From positions 52,034,550-52,098,549 of the forward strand of contig CM068585.1 in NCBI GenBank assembly GCA_035048485.1: 64,000 nt of DNA, read 5' to 3'. Numbering within the stretch: the first letter of the stretch is position 1; every line of letters starts with the position of its first letter. A program made the position numbers and the translations under genes. A model generated the notes under the pieces. The model was not told the origin of the DNA. It searched no databases and worked only from the letters and a program-made list of their open reading frames with translations. Shown here piece after piece: positions 14,401 through 27,544 of this stretch. The DNA is from Pteria penguin. Taxonomy: Eukaryota; Mollusca; Bivalvia; Pterioida; Pteriidae.

Positions 14401-17400
14401 ACAACTAATAATCGGGTAAGGTGGGGGGGGGGGGGGGGGGGGGGTTGTTTCTTGTTTCGCAAGCTGTACGTATTTGTCTAGTATTAAATTTGAATCATTT
14501 CTTGTGGGTGTTTCGCTCTCAGAATATCTAATGCATTTTAATGATTTAATGTAGATTACTCTATTTTTTTAAGTGTTATATATATTATATTTTCTCTCTC
14601 CCCAAACAGTGTTGGAGTGGGTTTTTCATGGAGTTTTGCGATATTTTTTGCCGTAGATCAGTTGTTTTTGCCCTTCTCCAGTATGACTTTAAATTGTAGT
14701 AAGTAACCTGGTTGTTCGTAAAATTATAATGTTAAATATCTTGTTTTTGTTCTTATCTAAATGAAAATATAATACTAGTCACAAATTCGTACTGCATGAC
14801 AAATATTTATCTACAAAAATGAAACCTTTCCATATAGAGATTAAAACTAAATCTTAAATGATACATACTTTGACCACACAGCTTATGACGTCTTAATAAA
14901 ATTGAAAAAAAAAGATGACCTGGAGTTCGATTTTGCTGTATTTATTGCACATGAGAACAAAGCGAGTGTAACTCTACATCTAAGATAAGTCTACCCCAAG
15001 GTAAAATTTCTTATTCCTGGGATTGTTATCCCTAGGACAAAAAGGTGTTGCATAAAGATAAAAGGTGGAATAACTTGTATCCTGTGTACAGAGGTAGGGA
15101 TAAATATTATTACTAAGATTGATGAGTAAATATATCTAAGAATAACAATATACGAAAGTAACTAGTGATATATGACTACGGCACTAACACCAATATACCA
15201 CAGTGGGCATTCACGGATCCCTGAAATTCATATATTTAGGAACTAATTGTTAAATTTACCTTCTAATCGACTTTTAAATCTTCTTTTAAAAATGAAATAC
15301 ATTACAGGAATCACCACGATGAGCAAGAGGGCTGAGGTCAGAAAGACAGCCATTGAACTGAAAGGTAATAGAAAAAAAAAACTTCCAGGTTTATTGAACT
15401 GAAAAGATGATTTATAAACCATCAATGTTTTATATGATGATAGTAATTGCGTATCATCATTGTAATAAATGAGTTACATCACAAACTAAAATAATTTCTC
15501 CACATAAATGGCGTGTCCATTTCGTGAAAATGGCTTTGAATTTAATGAATTCGTTTAGTTTTTAGTTCAGAATCATTTAGAGTACTAATGCTTTATAATG
15601 GTTATTTCTTACGATGGATAAATTTCAAAAGTAAAAATTTTGTCAAACTTTCCTCGCTTTACTTACCCATAATGTATATCTTGTGTTAAAGTTACAACAC
15701 TGCAACTGTCTTTAACTAGATCTGTTCCGTTATTTTCAGATGACATCATTATCGATGTTTCTGTTCCATTACTCCTATTTCCGGAAAGAATGCATGCGGG
15801 ATCTGATGAATAGTGCATATGAATAAACAATTTATTATGGCTATTTATGTACTTACTTCAAACGAAGAATTTGTGTAACAAATGATCAATATTACACTTA
15901 AAAAACCAAACATTTAATTCGCGATTACGTATTGTGACCGTATGTCTTTCTTTAATCAATATTCATTGATTTAAAATTGCTTGTGAAATAAGAAAGAGAA
16001 AACAGAAGACAGCTGACAAAGCTGTATGACACAAATCACTAAGGACCTGCACACAAAAATCTTATCTATTTTTTTTTATTATCGGATTACGAGCCCAAAG
16101 TGATATTACAGGGACATGCATATTATTTACAAGGAAGCTTAAAACTACTACTTGGACTTAATTTTAACTGAAGCGATAAAAATTCTCTCTTTCTCTTTTT
16201 CCTTCTCTCTTAATCTATGTATGGTAGACGAAGCTTAGTAATCACAGGATACATACAGATTTTTCGTTTGTAAATGTATGCATCGAAATGCTTGGACTTG
16301 GAAATAAGTTGTTGGTATATATTTCATATCATTATCCTATTCTTTATAACTATACCAACAGTATAGCACTCGCTTAAATAATATGTATATCTGTTAAAGT
16401 TAAAGAGAAGGACGAACGCGCGACCGGTAACATTTCATATTTATAATAAAAATAATAAGGTGGGGAAGCTTAAGCCTTTAGACAATTTCATTGCCTGTCA
16501 GTCTGTATAACAGATGATTCACAGATAAAGAAATACAGATTTATCACCTAACATTCTTTAACAATGCCACAGACTATAATACGATGTGAATGAGACATAC
16601 ATATATATAGTTCTTTTGTCTGGTATTTCTGGTGATTGTTTTCTGGACACCCTGTTTGCATCGGCTCGCATGGATAGAAATGATTGCTGAGATAGATTTC
16701 ATTTTTGTAGATGCGTACCTTCGGACAACCAGCTGAAATTTGAAATGTAAAATATTACGTTTTTTATTTACTTTTGTTTCATTTTCAATTTGCTACTTAT
16801 ACGTCGTGTCAATAGAACAAAACGATTAGAGAACGGAAACATTATGAGTTATATATAACACAGTGTTGTTTATATGTATAGGTAGATTTCCATTGTGAAT
16901 ATGCTTGTAATAATAAAAGAATATTCAATATGAATAACATATAAGGAGTGTACAATAACGAATTATGTAATTGTTTACATTTGCTCTTATTTCTGATATT
17001 CATGCATCTACATTGCCTTTTTGGTTCATGTAAATACATATCAACACAAGGAAATAATATGCATTTTTAAAAGTGTCCCTAAGAATTTCACAGCAGTGTT
17101 ACGACAATACACAATTACATTATGTTGCAGAAAATCCGCCGAAATAAAACATGACGTCATTTTGACGTCAACTATAGCCCACTACATTATATGGTATCGG
17201 ATAAACTGCACCACTCAACATGCCAATAAATGCTATAGTGCAACCGTTTCCTCAACACAATTTGATGTATAATTTCACATAAAGATTGTTCTATCTCCAT
17301 ATGAAACGCGTTTTGGTGGGCCTAACTTTGATCCCAGTATGTATACACAATTACGCCTCTTATAAGTTGGGCACAGTTATGAAATTTATTGATAGCCTTC

Positions 17401-18140
17401 CATTTATTGATTACAACAAAATTGTATTACCAATTTGGACAATATACTCTTGCGCTTTTAAATGTTTGCTGTTAATACTACATATATTATATATAGCAAT
17501 TACGTGAATGCAAACCGATAAGGATAAAATCCAAATGTATAAAACAAAATTGAGACTTGTTTAACAATTTGCAATCTTACCGTTTTTACATGAACAAAGT
17601 TTACTCAATTTTTTATGCGGTTTTTAGTAGACAGTAGTGTCAATAATGTCGTTGAGGACCTTAACGTTACAGCATAATGAAACTATTACAATTCAAGTAT
17701 TAGATAAAGTGGATGATAATACCTAACACTTAGAAAATCGAGATTGGTTTCACACAAAATAGTAATTAAACTAATTCAGAAATGTAGTCTCTATGAATTT
17801 CTTTTTTATTTTTTTTTTTCTTAAATTTACTTGTTTCCATAGTGTTTGCTATAGCATTTTAGAACAAGTATTTATTCTCCTGTAGCATTAATACCTCCTG
17901 TTCCTTTAAAATCTTACCTCTAGAAGAACTAATATGGTAAGGTCTCATGCAAGTCTCTATTAGGGTACGATTACCGTCCAGAATACAGTGATATACTTTA
18001 TGTGTATCTTGGCATTGGAATGTGCCAGATCTTTGTGCCCATGACTGCTCGTTATTTGGACAGGAATCAACATGTATGACAAACTGAGAGGAGGAATAAT
18101 GCAGAGACAGCAGTAAGATTGCTGCAGTATCTAGCACGGC
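8213..18140 (-). CDS. Gene 1: type I membrane receptor-like protein, 8 coding exons, 5' exon not found
   Basis: Hand-assembled minus-strand model. Exons: 18140-17918, 16732-16601, 15802-15667, 15357-15260, 12343-12280, 11229-11164, 10283-10218, 8390-8213. All junctions have AG acceptors and GT donors (mostly GTAAGT or GTAAAT), and every phase agrees: 1,1,2,1,2,2,2, then TGA. This gives about 320 residues. Order: hydrophobic leader, Cys-rich ectodomain, stalk with NRS, NGT and NGT glycosylation sequons, one membrane helix followed by KRRFKSR, then a cytoplasmic tail with TQTDELTFLP. The first exon opens in phase 0 without an ATG, so the start codon lies in an unseen upstream exon. Role inferred only from topology: a cell-surface receptor. 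I recognise no named domain. Exon-intron phasing across eight exons makes chance unlikely. Confidence 0.66.
8405..8470. repeat. TTA microsatellite in the last intron of gene 1
   Basis: Lies just upstream of the gene 1 terminal acceptor (minus strand); the poly-Asn frame comes from this repeat. Confidence 0.9.
8553..8645 (+). mobile_element. Decayed SINE fragment of the 2750 type
   Basis: GGTTCGATTCTCTAATTG and GTTGGCTACCTCTTGCTTCC match the second half of the 2750 SINE. The A box is lost. Confidence 0.6.
11405..11684 (+). mobile_element. tRNA-derived SINE, full length, in a gene 1 intron
   Basis: Pol III A box TGGCCTAGTGGATAAGG and B box GGTTCGACTCCC, body with TGAGACAGTAAAAACCGAGG and GAGTGACGTAAAAC, and a CAAACAAACAAA tail. 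Flanked by a perfect 14-bp target duplication ATCCATTGCATATG (11391-11404 and 11685-11698). Sits between the gene 1 exons at 11229 and 12280. Confidence 0.92.
12350..15240. other. Large intron of gene 1
   Basis: Between tail exon 12280-12343 and membrane exon 15260-15357. Frames at 12907-13343 and 13525-13764 are on the opposite strand and lack motifs. A poly-G run is at 14423-14444. Confidence 0.5.
15260..15357 (-). CDS. Gene 1 exon: transmembrane segment
   Basis: Acceptor acctttcag, donor GTAAAT. Encodes about 20 hydrophobic residues (core TSALLLIVVIPV) followed by basic KRRFKSR, the usual inside-positive signal of a type I protein. It joins in frame to the Ser/Asn-rich stalk exon at 15667-15802 and to the tail exon at 12280-12343. 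Confidence 0.72.
16601..16732 (-). CDS. Gene 1 exon: second Cys-rich ectodomain segment
   Basis: Acceptor atttcag, donor GTATGT, phase 1 on both sides. Encodes AGCPKVRIYK, a middle FYPCEP, then QTGCPEN and the closing ELYI. The exon at 39648-39752 in gene 2 has the same CP..., C...GCP and ELY landmarks and the same phases. Confidence 0.68.
17918..18140 (-). CDS. Gene 1 exon: leader plus first Cys-rich ectodomain segment
   Basis: After a tatttacag acceptor the frame reads a hydrophobic run (AILLLSL) that fits a signal-peptide core, then DSCPNNEQSW, FQCQD, a YHC motif and ETCMRP. It ends AGA-G before GTAAGA (phase 1). The Cys, Trp and Tyr-His-Cys spacing matches the exon at 41386-41591 of gene 2. 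Confidence 0.68.
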
Positions 18141-18194
18141 CTGTAAATAATTAGATTTAATACCAGAAATTCAATAGATTTAATAAATATAGAA

Positions 18195-18480
18195 CATATA
18201 TACCTTTTAATTTTGTGCACCAGATGCGCATTTCGACAATTTTTGTTTCTTCAGTGATGCTCGTGGCCGAATAATTGGAATTCTCATAATATGTAAATAT
18301 TTGAAGAGCAGTGATGAAACCAAACTGACCGAAAAGTGAACCAAAGAATCTGTCTAAGGATAGAGCTATGCATGAGGGAGATACCCCTTAGTTTTAGAGT
18401 TATTTACTTAATTTGATGACTGAAAATTTGAAGTATATATCTCATGTCAGTACAAAAGCACTGAAAAGCTAGACAACTCT
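18195..18480 (+). repeat. Dispersed 280-bp repeat family, copy 1
   Basis: Landmarks GTGCACCAGATGCGCATTTC, GATGCTCGTGGCCGAA, GAGCAGTGATGAAACCAAA and CATGTCAGTACAAAAGCACT. Further copies at 27545-27775, 27840-28110, 39890-40060 and 42625-42910. No coding frame or terminal structure seen. Confidence 0.78.
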
Positions 18481-18614
18481 GTTAGATACAATTGTGATAT
18501 ATTACTCATGTCACTCAAGTTTTATAAGACATGTCTGTATACTCAACCTAAGTATTTAAGGTTTTGGATCCATGACATTCAGTATTTAGATATCAATAGA
18601 AAATTTTTATAGTT

Positions 18615-18700
18615 AAAAAGAAAAAAAGAGGAGTTACTGGCTCAGTTAATTGGCAGAAGTCACCATGGAACTGTACAATAAGGAACATATCATGTTGAAG
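18615..18700 (-). mobile_element. Naiad 3'-end fragment
   Basis: AAAAAGAGGAGTTACTGGCT through the CACCATGGAACTGTACAATA block is the reverse complement of the Naiad 3' terminus. No coding part remains. Confidence 0.68.
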
Positions 18701-19084
18701 CATCTTACAAAATAAGATATTTTACCGAAAGTATTTTTGAAAATGTTATTCGGTGCAATAGGGATAATTAAATTTGTGTTGAGCCTTATGAAAATTAATA
18801 TATTTTGTTCATTTTTTTTCAAAAAGACAGAATTTTGGAAAAACTAACGGTTAAAAATAATACTGTATATTATTAATATTCACAACGAAAAATGAAGTTC
18901 GTCTTGCAGTATTTTTGCACTTTGCGTTATATATATTTATAACCAATAGAGATAAATCCTTTAAGGGAATTCATATTTTACAATCCTAAATTTTATATTT
19001 AGAAACACGAAAATCATCTAAGGCGACATGCATTTGCTTTAACAAATAGAGAAAATTGTTTTTGCCATTTGAGGCTTCACACTT

Positions 19085-19395
19085 ATTCCCTTTGCAGTGT
19101 GGAGCTTGTTAAAAAGTTCCCCGCCGAGGGTTTGGTTTAAGTGTTATTAAACCGTTTTTCCTGATGATATGTGGCTGACACTTTCTACACAGTGTTTGTT
19201 CACATTCATGTATATATACAGTGCTTAATTACAGATGTTTCGTCTGTATGCAAGGACATTCACAGCGGGAGTGGCGAGCCAAACAGGAAACGCTGAGTCC
19301 TCCCGGGCACCTGCTCTCACCTCGGAAATCCATAGGTCCTAGAATGCCACTGTGGTACATTGTTGTTAGTGCGATAGTCATTTGACACCAGTTAC
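19085..19395 (-). repeat. Dispersed repeat with a Naiad-like end, inverted copy
   Basis: TTTGCAGTGTGGAGC..., AAAAAGTTCCCCG, then GTTTCGTCTGTAT and the GACACCAGTTACTTTC end. The open frame across it is incidental. Confidence 0.6.
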
Positions 19396-19399
19396 TTTC

Positions 19400-22300
19400 A
19401 TATTTGGTTGAGATTGAATACATTTAATAGCATGATAATTTTTAAATAGTGTTCACTTTGTAAAAACCTTTTACGCATCCAGTGTCAAATGTGTCATTCT
19501 ACAAAAACTGGGCAATGGCGATAAACAGTTTTCAGTATTGGTCGAGGATATATGGATTAGAAAACTCAAAACAAATTATCCGTATTAATGCAATATTCGA
19601 AGAAAAAAAAAAGATAGATGTGTAAAAATATGCAACTCCGTAATGTGTTATCAAATTAAATAGGATGTCACGCAATAAAGCGGGAGTCTGACGCCGTCAT
19701 TCATGACGTCATGGACGACTTTTTTTCAGTTGTAATAAAGATACATGAAGCCAAGATGGATGTCACATAGCGCTAGTACTATTTATGCCATTTCTCTTGA
19801 AAAATGCTACGTGGTCAAAAATTTAAGAAGAACAGTTTCAATATTTTTTTATAAAATGCAATTTTTTTTTTCATTTTTGTCAGTTCCCTGTTTTGCTCCC
19901 CGAATCTTAGTTAACTCTTCTTACATCACCATTGTGATATCATTACCTGTAGACCGCCATTTAAAGTGCATCCGATAGAAAATTGCAGTTTAGTCGCTTT
20001 ATCTTATGTACGTTTCCTGTACAACCTTTTAAAGATTGTACATCAGGTAGCAAGATAGCAAAGGTCGTCCGAGATACGTTTACTATTATACGACATACAC
20101 GTGTAAACTGAGTACAAAAACTTGATAAGAAAGTCATCGCAAGGTGCAGTTGCACAATGAATGTGTATAAAATGCGGAATGCCCAACAAATCTTTACTAA
20201 GCGTTACTGATAATCAATCTTTACAAAGCAGACTTTCATGCAAACAAATCTGTACCGTACGTTATAAATAAATGGAACCTCTGTGTGGGAGTGGGGCAAA
20301 CCCTGTTTATTTATGTTCGGTGACCAGAAAGGAAGTATAATGTATTATTTCCTATGAACAACCAACCAGAAATGCTTTTATTCATTTCCTATGAAAGAGA
20401 TAAATATAACATTTTTATCATAAAGTGTGCAATTCATATTATATTACAATTCAAAATGAAAAAGTGATGTGCAAAAGTGCCATAACGTTGTCAGGTTTTT
20501 ATGAATAAATTTGAATGTATTACTTTATAGACTTGTTTTTATTTCCTGACCGTTTGTCCAACCTTTATCGGAAATTTAAGGAGCTGGACGCATATGTTTA
20601 TTTAGATCTAGTTACACAACGTTCTGCTTATAGACTCATTTGACATAAATCGATAAATTGATACCATTACTTTTAAATATTCAGAAAAAAAACCCATGAT
20701 AATAGTTTGTTTCGCCTCTGAGTTCTCGCTACAGATGTAACATTTTCAGAGTGTCATGATCACTGGTCGTAAAACGGTAGAAGGAAAATAGCAGACAATT
20801 AAGACTATACGAAACGTATTTTTGAAATCTTCAATGTTTAAATTGAGCAAAGAAATTGATACTGAAACAAATAGTTTAATAGATCACCCACTGAATTACA
20901 CCAGTTAAAATCTTCTAATGTTTGTTTCAGTTTTCATTCCTGTATATATATGGGACTATACGTCAATAATGTGTGGTATCTAAAGAAGAAAATGACATGA
21001 GAAAATTCTTTTATACACCTCGGCAATAGCTGAATTCAATTTTTTGTCCTTCTTTCGACACTTGCCTTTATACAATTAGTCCAACATCGTTTCTCAAACA
21101 CATACTTAACCACTACAATAATGACTTACCCAGATCACTTTCTGTATGACAATCTATTTCTACCTTGTAATTATCATTATCAATGTTTCATTCCTCTCCC
21201 AAGTCTTCTCCACTAGTTAGTTAGTTCAACTACCAAATACCTATTTCGCTATTCTAGTAATATCTGTAGGTGATAAGATTGCAACGCATTAAAATTTTTA
21301 TCTCTATCTACACAACAGATGTGTAATATCTGCAAGGAATATGTAATCAAACTTCCTCTGCTTTGTAAACACTGTTTCACGCTCAACGTTTTATTACACC
21401 TAGAAGAAGGAGGATGTCACTATTAACGCTGATGTAGCGAGCTCATTTCTACAATATTCAAATATATTGTCCGATTATAGTCCGGAGAAGCTAAGGAAAT
21501 AATATTTATTATCAACCTCTTCGAGATGTCGGTGTGTGTGGCAGTTATCCCCCCCCCCCTTTTTTTTCTTTTTTTATTTTATTTTATTTTATTTTAACGC
21601 ATTTTAGAAGGCATTGGTCATCTATTGAAGTTACATTTTAGCAATTTTACTTATAAATAACAAAACGTATTCCTAAATTTTACTTCAAAATGTGTCCTGT
21701 GCATTTTCTTTTCTTTTTTATATTATTATTATAAATATAGTTATACAACTATTGCTAACATTTCCCTATTGGTCCAAATAAATGGATTTCGTAACAATTT
21801 CGTGAAGAAGACTTTAAGTAAACGAATCAATAACATAAGCAGGATTCATTCTTTAGCGTGTTAATGTTCACGTTCATAGATAATAAACATAAAATCACTA
21901 TGCACAGGTTTTAAGTTTTCGTTAAGAAGGTATGAAAATGTATTATTTCATGTGGAAAGATCGTTTCTGTACGAGCATTGCTTTACTCTGTACGCAAACG
22001 TTGATCTCACGCATGAATGAGTAGAGGATTTCAACAAATCTTTTGAGTGAGCTGGAGTTGGTGACTGAGAGGTACCGGATTAAAGTTTCTTCGGTTCTTG
22101 AGTGTACAATCTTTCAGATGAAAGGTTCACAATCGGTTTGCGTTAAAAGTTAAGCACGTGTTATGCAGAGCCGCGGTAGCTCAATAGCGGGCATGGGTCC
22201 CCAATTGTAGTCTCAAGTAGCCAAATGTCGATGATATCGTGTACAATCTACATTATATATAGTCGAAAACAGCATGGAATATGAACAAATAAGCTTGTTT

Positions 22301-24250
22301 CAAAATTATAGTATTTCTGTTCATTTCCTAAAATCTCCTCCTTCAATCATATATCCTTTTCCCACAGGACATTTTCCATAGCATATAATATCGATTTGAA
22401 ACTTAAGACATTTCCATTGACAGAAGTTTTAAGGTGGAGTAAACGATAAATTGGGAATTTATAGGCTACCGTTTTTACAAGTGAACCTATCCTGGATAAA
22501 TTCTTAAAATCTGTTTTAATGAGGTTTCGTTGTGTAGTCAAAAATTGAAAGATATTAACCATTGTACTATTTTCATGGCCGGCATTGCGAAACTTGGAGT
22601 TCAAATCTGGAACCATCCGCTTTGAAGACAGAACGATAGAAAGAAATACCCACACAAAACAATATATGTTCAGAACGCTTTATATAATAAACAAAACTGT
22701 ACCAAATAACAAATGGGGAAGCATGGAGTAATCGATTATAAACATGCACAACATGAAAAAGACACCCTAATCTTAGATAGGAAATTACACGAACGACTGA
22801 GCAACAGGCTCTATTATTGTCGATAAAAGACGACAGCAAAATTTTTGTATTTATGCAGAGTATAAAAGCCCTATTTCTAGCTTCTGAAATATTTATACAA
22901 ATAAATAGGGATGTGTTCACTTGGATAGTAAAATATCGATCGAGCCTTCGAACACGGAATCGAGAAGATAGAAATACATTCGTGTATAAATGAGCTTAGA
23001 TTGTTCAATTGTATTTTATCACACGACACAATTAAATCCTTTGTCTGGTGACAATACCTGTGTCGTGCATTGCAAAAAAAAAGAAGAAAAGATAGCTGAG
23101 ATATAAAACCTATCATCTATTTAAAAGCAGTAATTTTTGTTACTGTGATATTATTAGCTATGCTCCATTAACATTACAGAAATTATAGCATATCAACGAA
23201 ATTATATAGAAAGAAGAAAAGGCTTCCAGTCCGTGACGTCTCTCACGTCAGTAGCAATGTTCCTACATTACTAAACATTTGCCAAGCAGGTGTTTAATAT
23301 TGACGATAGTTCAAAGCACAGCACTGTATAAAACAGTCGCGAACACCCTCATGAGAATTATATATCGGACATTCATATTCCAACGACTGAATTACGTTGA
23401 CAATGTAACAGATACAATATAAGTTACCAACTCGTCATAATTAATTATTGGTCTCATGTTCTAACATTTATGGACACCATGTTCTCATTGGTTTGCCCCG
23501 CCAATCTAAGAAGAATCTAAATTTAAATTCGTTTACATGACGTCACACCATGATTAATGTCATATTATAACAAAGGAGTAGAGAGCACTCCAGAGGATCG
23601 CTCAGGTTAACGTGGCAGCACCGGTCCAATGCGCTTCTCACATTCATGGATCTTACAAAATCACTGAGTATCACTATATATGCGAGAGCGGATTTTACGT
23701 TGGAGAAGTGATGATATGACCTTTGATGATATACGAAAAACCTTGATGCAGTCAAAGGTAATCCAAGTATGCCGACGATCTATAAGTGCCTTTTTTAAAA
23801 GATCATGATAATGGTTCGATTATGGATTTGCCGAACAATAAAAGTAAGCAGACAATATTGTTAATTGCGACGTTTTAAACCTTTCACACCTATATACAGA
23901 AGCCAATTAAATAACATGTTATATGTCACCTGCATCATTCGCGCAGGGCTTATAATAGCAAATAACACACAAAACTGCACAATGTCGGGTAAGCAAGACT
24001 TAAGAAATAATAAATTTTCTGACACATAGGTGAATTATTTTAAGTAATTTCTTTCAGTATTTGCACAATTGTTTTTGTCAGCAAGTCAATTTTATTTATT
24101 TACTTATTTATTTAATACAAACATAAAGGAAATAATGCCCCGAGTAAACTATTGAAACATGTTGGAATATTACATTTGTAGACGTGCAAATGCAAATGTA
24201 TCGCGACTATATTATACATTTATATACACTACTCTTTATACCATGTATCT
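19400..24250. other. No gene recognised; may hold the first exon of gene 1
   Basis: Several short frames (22347-22920, 23543-23755 minus) without motifs. A tRNA-like scrap, GGTAGCTCAATAGCGG, is at 22175. The missing ATG exon of gene 1 should lie upstream of 18140 but cannot be singled out. Confidence 0.35.
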
Positions 24251-24257
24251 GGTCACA

Positions 24258-25870
24258 GTTCCAAAATAGATTGTAGCAGAAACCAATTACTCTATCGCCA
24301 CTTCAACCAGCCTAATTACAATTATAGAAAAAATATATCATCGCAGAAACAATGCCAATTTGACCATTCCTTTTCGTCGGAAAAGAGAAGAATACTGGAT
24401 AAGACGTCTCGGCACTGTTTTCCCCATAGGATGCAATGAAAATATTAGTAGTATTGGTAACTTACCTAGTCCTTCGTATCAATCACTTAACGTACTCGTT
24501 TTATTCAACAAAAGCTAGAGGAGATATCGAAGTCATGGTACACGCAAATACAACAAACCTGAAATACATAATATTTCCTTTGATGCTCTTTTGTCATTTA
24601 TAAATAGATCTTTGCGCCTTCATCATATTCGTACAAAACTTTATTCTATTTCACTCAGAAAATTACACGAGTTGCACTTATCGTGCAGACACCGTATATT
24701 TACTGATATAAGCTCTGCAGAGTATAGATTAGATGGCATTATTATGGACAGATCGACCGCTAGACTTTTTTCGTCCCGTCAAGTCAGATATTTCTGTGGA
24801 AAAATCTAATCGCCCTTTCATCAAAATTAAATTTGCAAATAAAGGCATTGATTATTTAAATTTTGGCCAAATCTTAAATCATAAGTCTGTATTAGAGAAA
24901 ATACTTCCATATTTCAAAAACAAAAATCCGCCATGTATTTCCTATAGCTACACGCCATCAGTTGCATCCAAAATTTATAATTACAGTTTGAGTTTCTACA
25001 GTGTCTTGATCTTAGCAACTCTGCATGCAATCCTCAACCGTGTGCATGTTCCTCATCTAATTTTGTATATTCTCCTTGTGGCCATGTCATTACTGGTGAT
25101 CTCGATATTGTTAAAACACTAAATTAAGAGAATGTTTACTTAAAGGTCCAAAATACAGAGAACCCAGATCATTCACATGGAGCCAAAATTTTGATAATAT
25201 TATGAACTGCGAGGAATATGCCACACGATGGGCAAAAAGAGAGGAAGTACAGGTTGACACTCTTTCGGAATGGATAAAATCTATTGCAGTACTGCTGAGG
25301 TTAAAAATTTTAAAAATTACAAGGTTCTGTAAACACCAGATTCGAATCTATTTTTAAAGATCCTGATGTTGTCAGAGAACTTACCTTCCTCCAAGAACAT
25401 TATATCATTACACCAGCAGATAAAGCATCTAATAATTAAACATTTACTTGTAAGAAATATTACTTTGACAGCCTAATGAAAGAATTAGGATTAAATTCAA
25501 CTCCAGGAAATCCTACTTAACCTCTCACGAACTTTTCGGTTTCGGAAGTACTCGAGAATCATAAATCTGTCCTCAATACGTTTGGTATTTACTCAAATAA
25601 ATTAAATTTAGAACTTCCATATTTGTACTGCATTCCAAAAATGCACAAAAATCCTTACAAACAACGCTTTATCGCTTCTTCCGCGAAGTGTTCCACAAAA
25701 TCTGTATCGATGCTACTCACAAAAATATTATCAGAAATTAAATCTAGCCTTCATAGATATAGCGAAACAGTATATTCCAGAAGTGGAATTAATCAAATGT
25801 GGATCCTTAAAAATTCAAAAGAGTTGTTAGAACATCTAAAATCATCTAAAATCTAAAAAGATACATTCCG
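24258..25870 (+). mobile_element. Naiad-type PLE remnant (second lineage), plus strand
   Basis: Begins in the end of a GIY-YIG domain (LYRHFNQPN, then EEYWIRRLGTVFPIGC), followed by an RSHG region, FIKIKFANKGIDYL, the CxC linker PCACSSSNFVYSPCGHVITG (about 25030-25100), LLKGPKYREP, ITPADKAS, and the RT start YCIPKMHKNPYKQRFIASS and SRSGINQMWILKNSKELLEHL. Endonuclease before RT marks it as Naiad-like. Frameshifts and stops are common and the catalytic palm is missing after 25870, where a SINE fragment follows. Confidence 0.82.
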
Positions 25871-25892
25871 TACAAATACTGGCATTTTACCC

Positions 25893-26050
25893 GAAGCAGT
25901 TGGGACTCTTTTACGTGCCACGCCTATCGTGACACGGGACCTCGGTTTTTACTGTCTCATCCGAAAGACAGAACACCGGTGTATCCAGGGCAGGAGTCGA
26001 ACCCGGGACCTCTCGATCACGAGCCGAGCACCTTATCCACTAGTTCACAC
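25893..26050 (-). mobile_element. tRNA-derived SINE fragment, same family
   Basis: Reverse-oriented head: CTCGGTTTTTACTGTCTCAT, AGTCGAACCCGGGACCTC and CACGAGCCGAGCACCTTATC. The 3' body is lost. It directly follows the broken Naiad at 24258-25870. Confidence 0.82.
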
Positions 26051-26097
26051 AAATAAACGATTCCCTGGGAGTATTATATATGCATGCATATACACAC

Positions 26098-26098
<1 letters not shown>

Positions 26099-26140
<42 letters not shown>
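26099..26140. repeat. GATA microsatellite
   Basis: Ten GATA units. Confidence 0.92.
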
Positions 26141-26141
<1 letters not shown>

Positions 26142-26149
26142 TTTAGATA

Positions 26150-27540
26150 GGGAACTATTGGTGAACTACATGGTTGTTATGATAACAATACTTACCAATA
26201 TCATTTCTGTATCCCAGTCTGTCTATACTGTAGTCAAAATGCTTCTAGAGACGCAGGTAAATACACGAATTGTGTCACCGATTTCTTTTATACGAATATA
26301 AAAACGGAGTTACCTTTAATACGTACCATGTTTTGGACCATGTTCCGATGGAAAACAAAGGCAGTGCATTTGACGCAAACTATATTGGTTATGAACTAAT
26401 CACATACCCAAGTATAACAATAGATAATGGGACAAAAAAGGGGGAAAAATCGGAATGTTATATGGGCAGCAAAAATTAATGCAAATAGTGAGAATTAAAA
26501 AAAAAAGAAATAAAGAAAAAAAGAACAGAAAAAAGTAATAAAATGTAAAATTAAATAAAATGAAACAATCTTGCAATAGATGCGCATGTCTATAAACGGA
26601 TTCATTTATCATGACTCAGAATGTAGAACAAGATGAACGAATAAATATGGTGAACGATGACTAGTGGCATGTAACATATAACGAAGGGTTGTTCTGATAC
26701 AATGGATGGTGTAAATAATTAAATAAAGGGTTGGCACAGTACATGAAAAGGTATGTGCCACTTTCCATTTCGCGGAATGACCATTAAATGTTGAAGGAGA
26801 CGTAGAACTTTTATCTATCAAGCAACGTTCAATATACTAATGAATCGATACAAAACATTAAATAGAATGTTTCATAAAGCAGGGGGCGCTGGGAATATTT
26901 CACGTAATCAGTTACAAATTAATATGAATGAAATTAAAGAACTATTGAAAAATGTATGCAATATACAACACTTACATTAAATTTTATTATACAAGTTAAC
27001 ATATTTTAAACAATAATTTCAGCATTCACAATATTTCGGTCTCGTGACCTTTTTCCGGTGATTTTTTTTTTAAATTGGTAGCGTAAGTTATGTGAAATCC
27101 ATCATATTCCATAACCGATATATGAAAAATTACAATAATCAAAGAATTACGTCATAGCGTATACACGTGTATAACATTTACTAGCGCGGTTCCGCTAAAA
27201 TAACATATTCAATATATAGCGTTATTACATATATGTATGTAACTATAAGATATTAAAGATAATAGCTATAAAATACACATAATAATTAACAAAGACGTTA
27301 TATATGAGGTGTCGGACAGGGTGAGAGGGTAGAGGAAGTAGGGGACGGGAGAAGTGGGGCTGGATGGGGGAAAGGAAAATTATGTGGCGGGGAGGGGGGT
27401 GTCTTACACTAATTTAAAAACTTCAAAAATAATCAGACATGTCCGCAAATTAGTGGGAGGGAGTAGGTAGGGTAGCGGGAGTGTAACAATAAGATAAAAT
27501 CTATAAAACAAGATAATAACTATAAAATGCACATATTAAC
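26150..27540. other. No gene recognised
   Basis: AT-rich with purine-rich G tracts at 27320-27400. Short frames only. Confidence 0.4.
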
Positions 27541-27544
27541 TGAC

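Noticed and set aside
24258..25870. Selenocysteine codons in the second Naiad
   Set aside because: The Cys-rich part of the endonuclease is missing and the remaining stops are mixed types, so nothing can be concluded.
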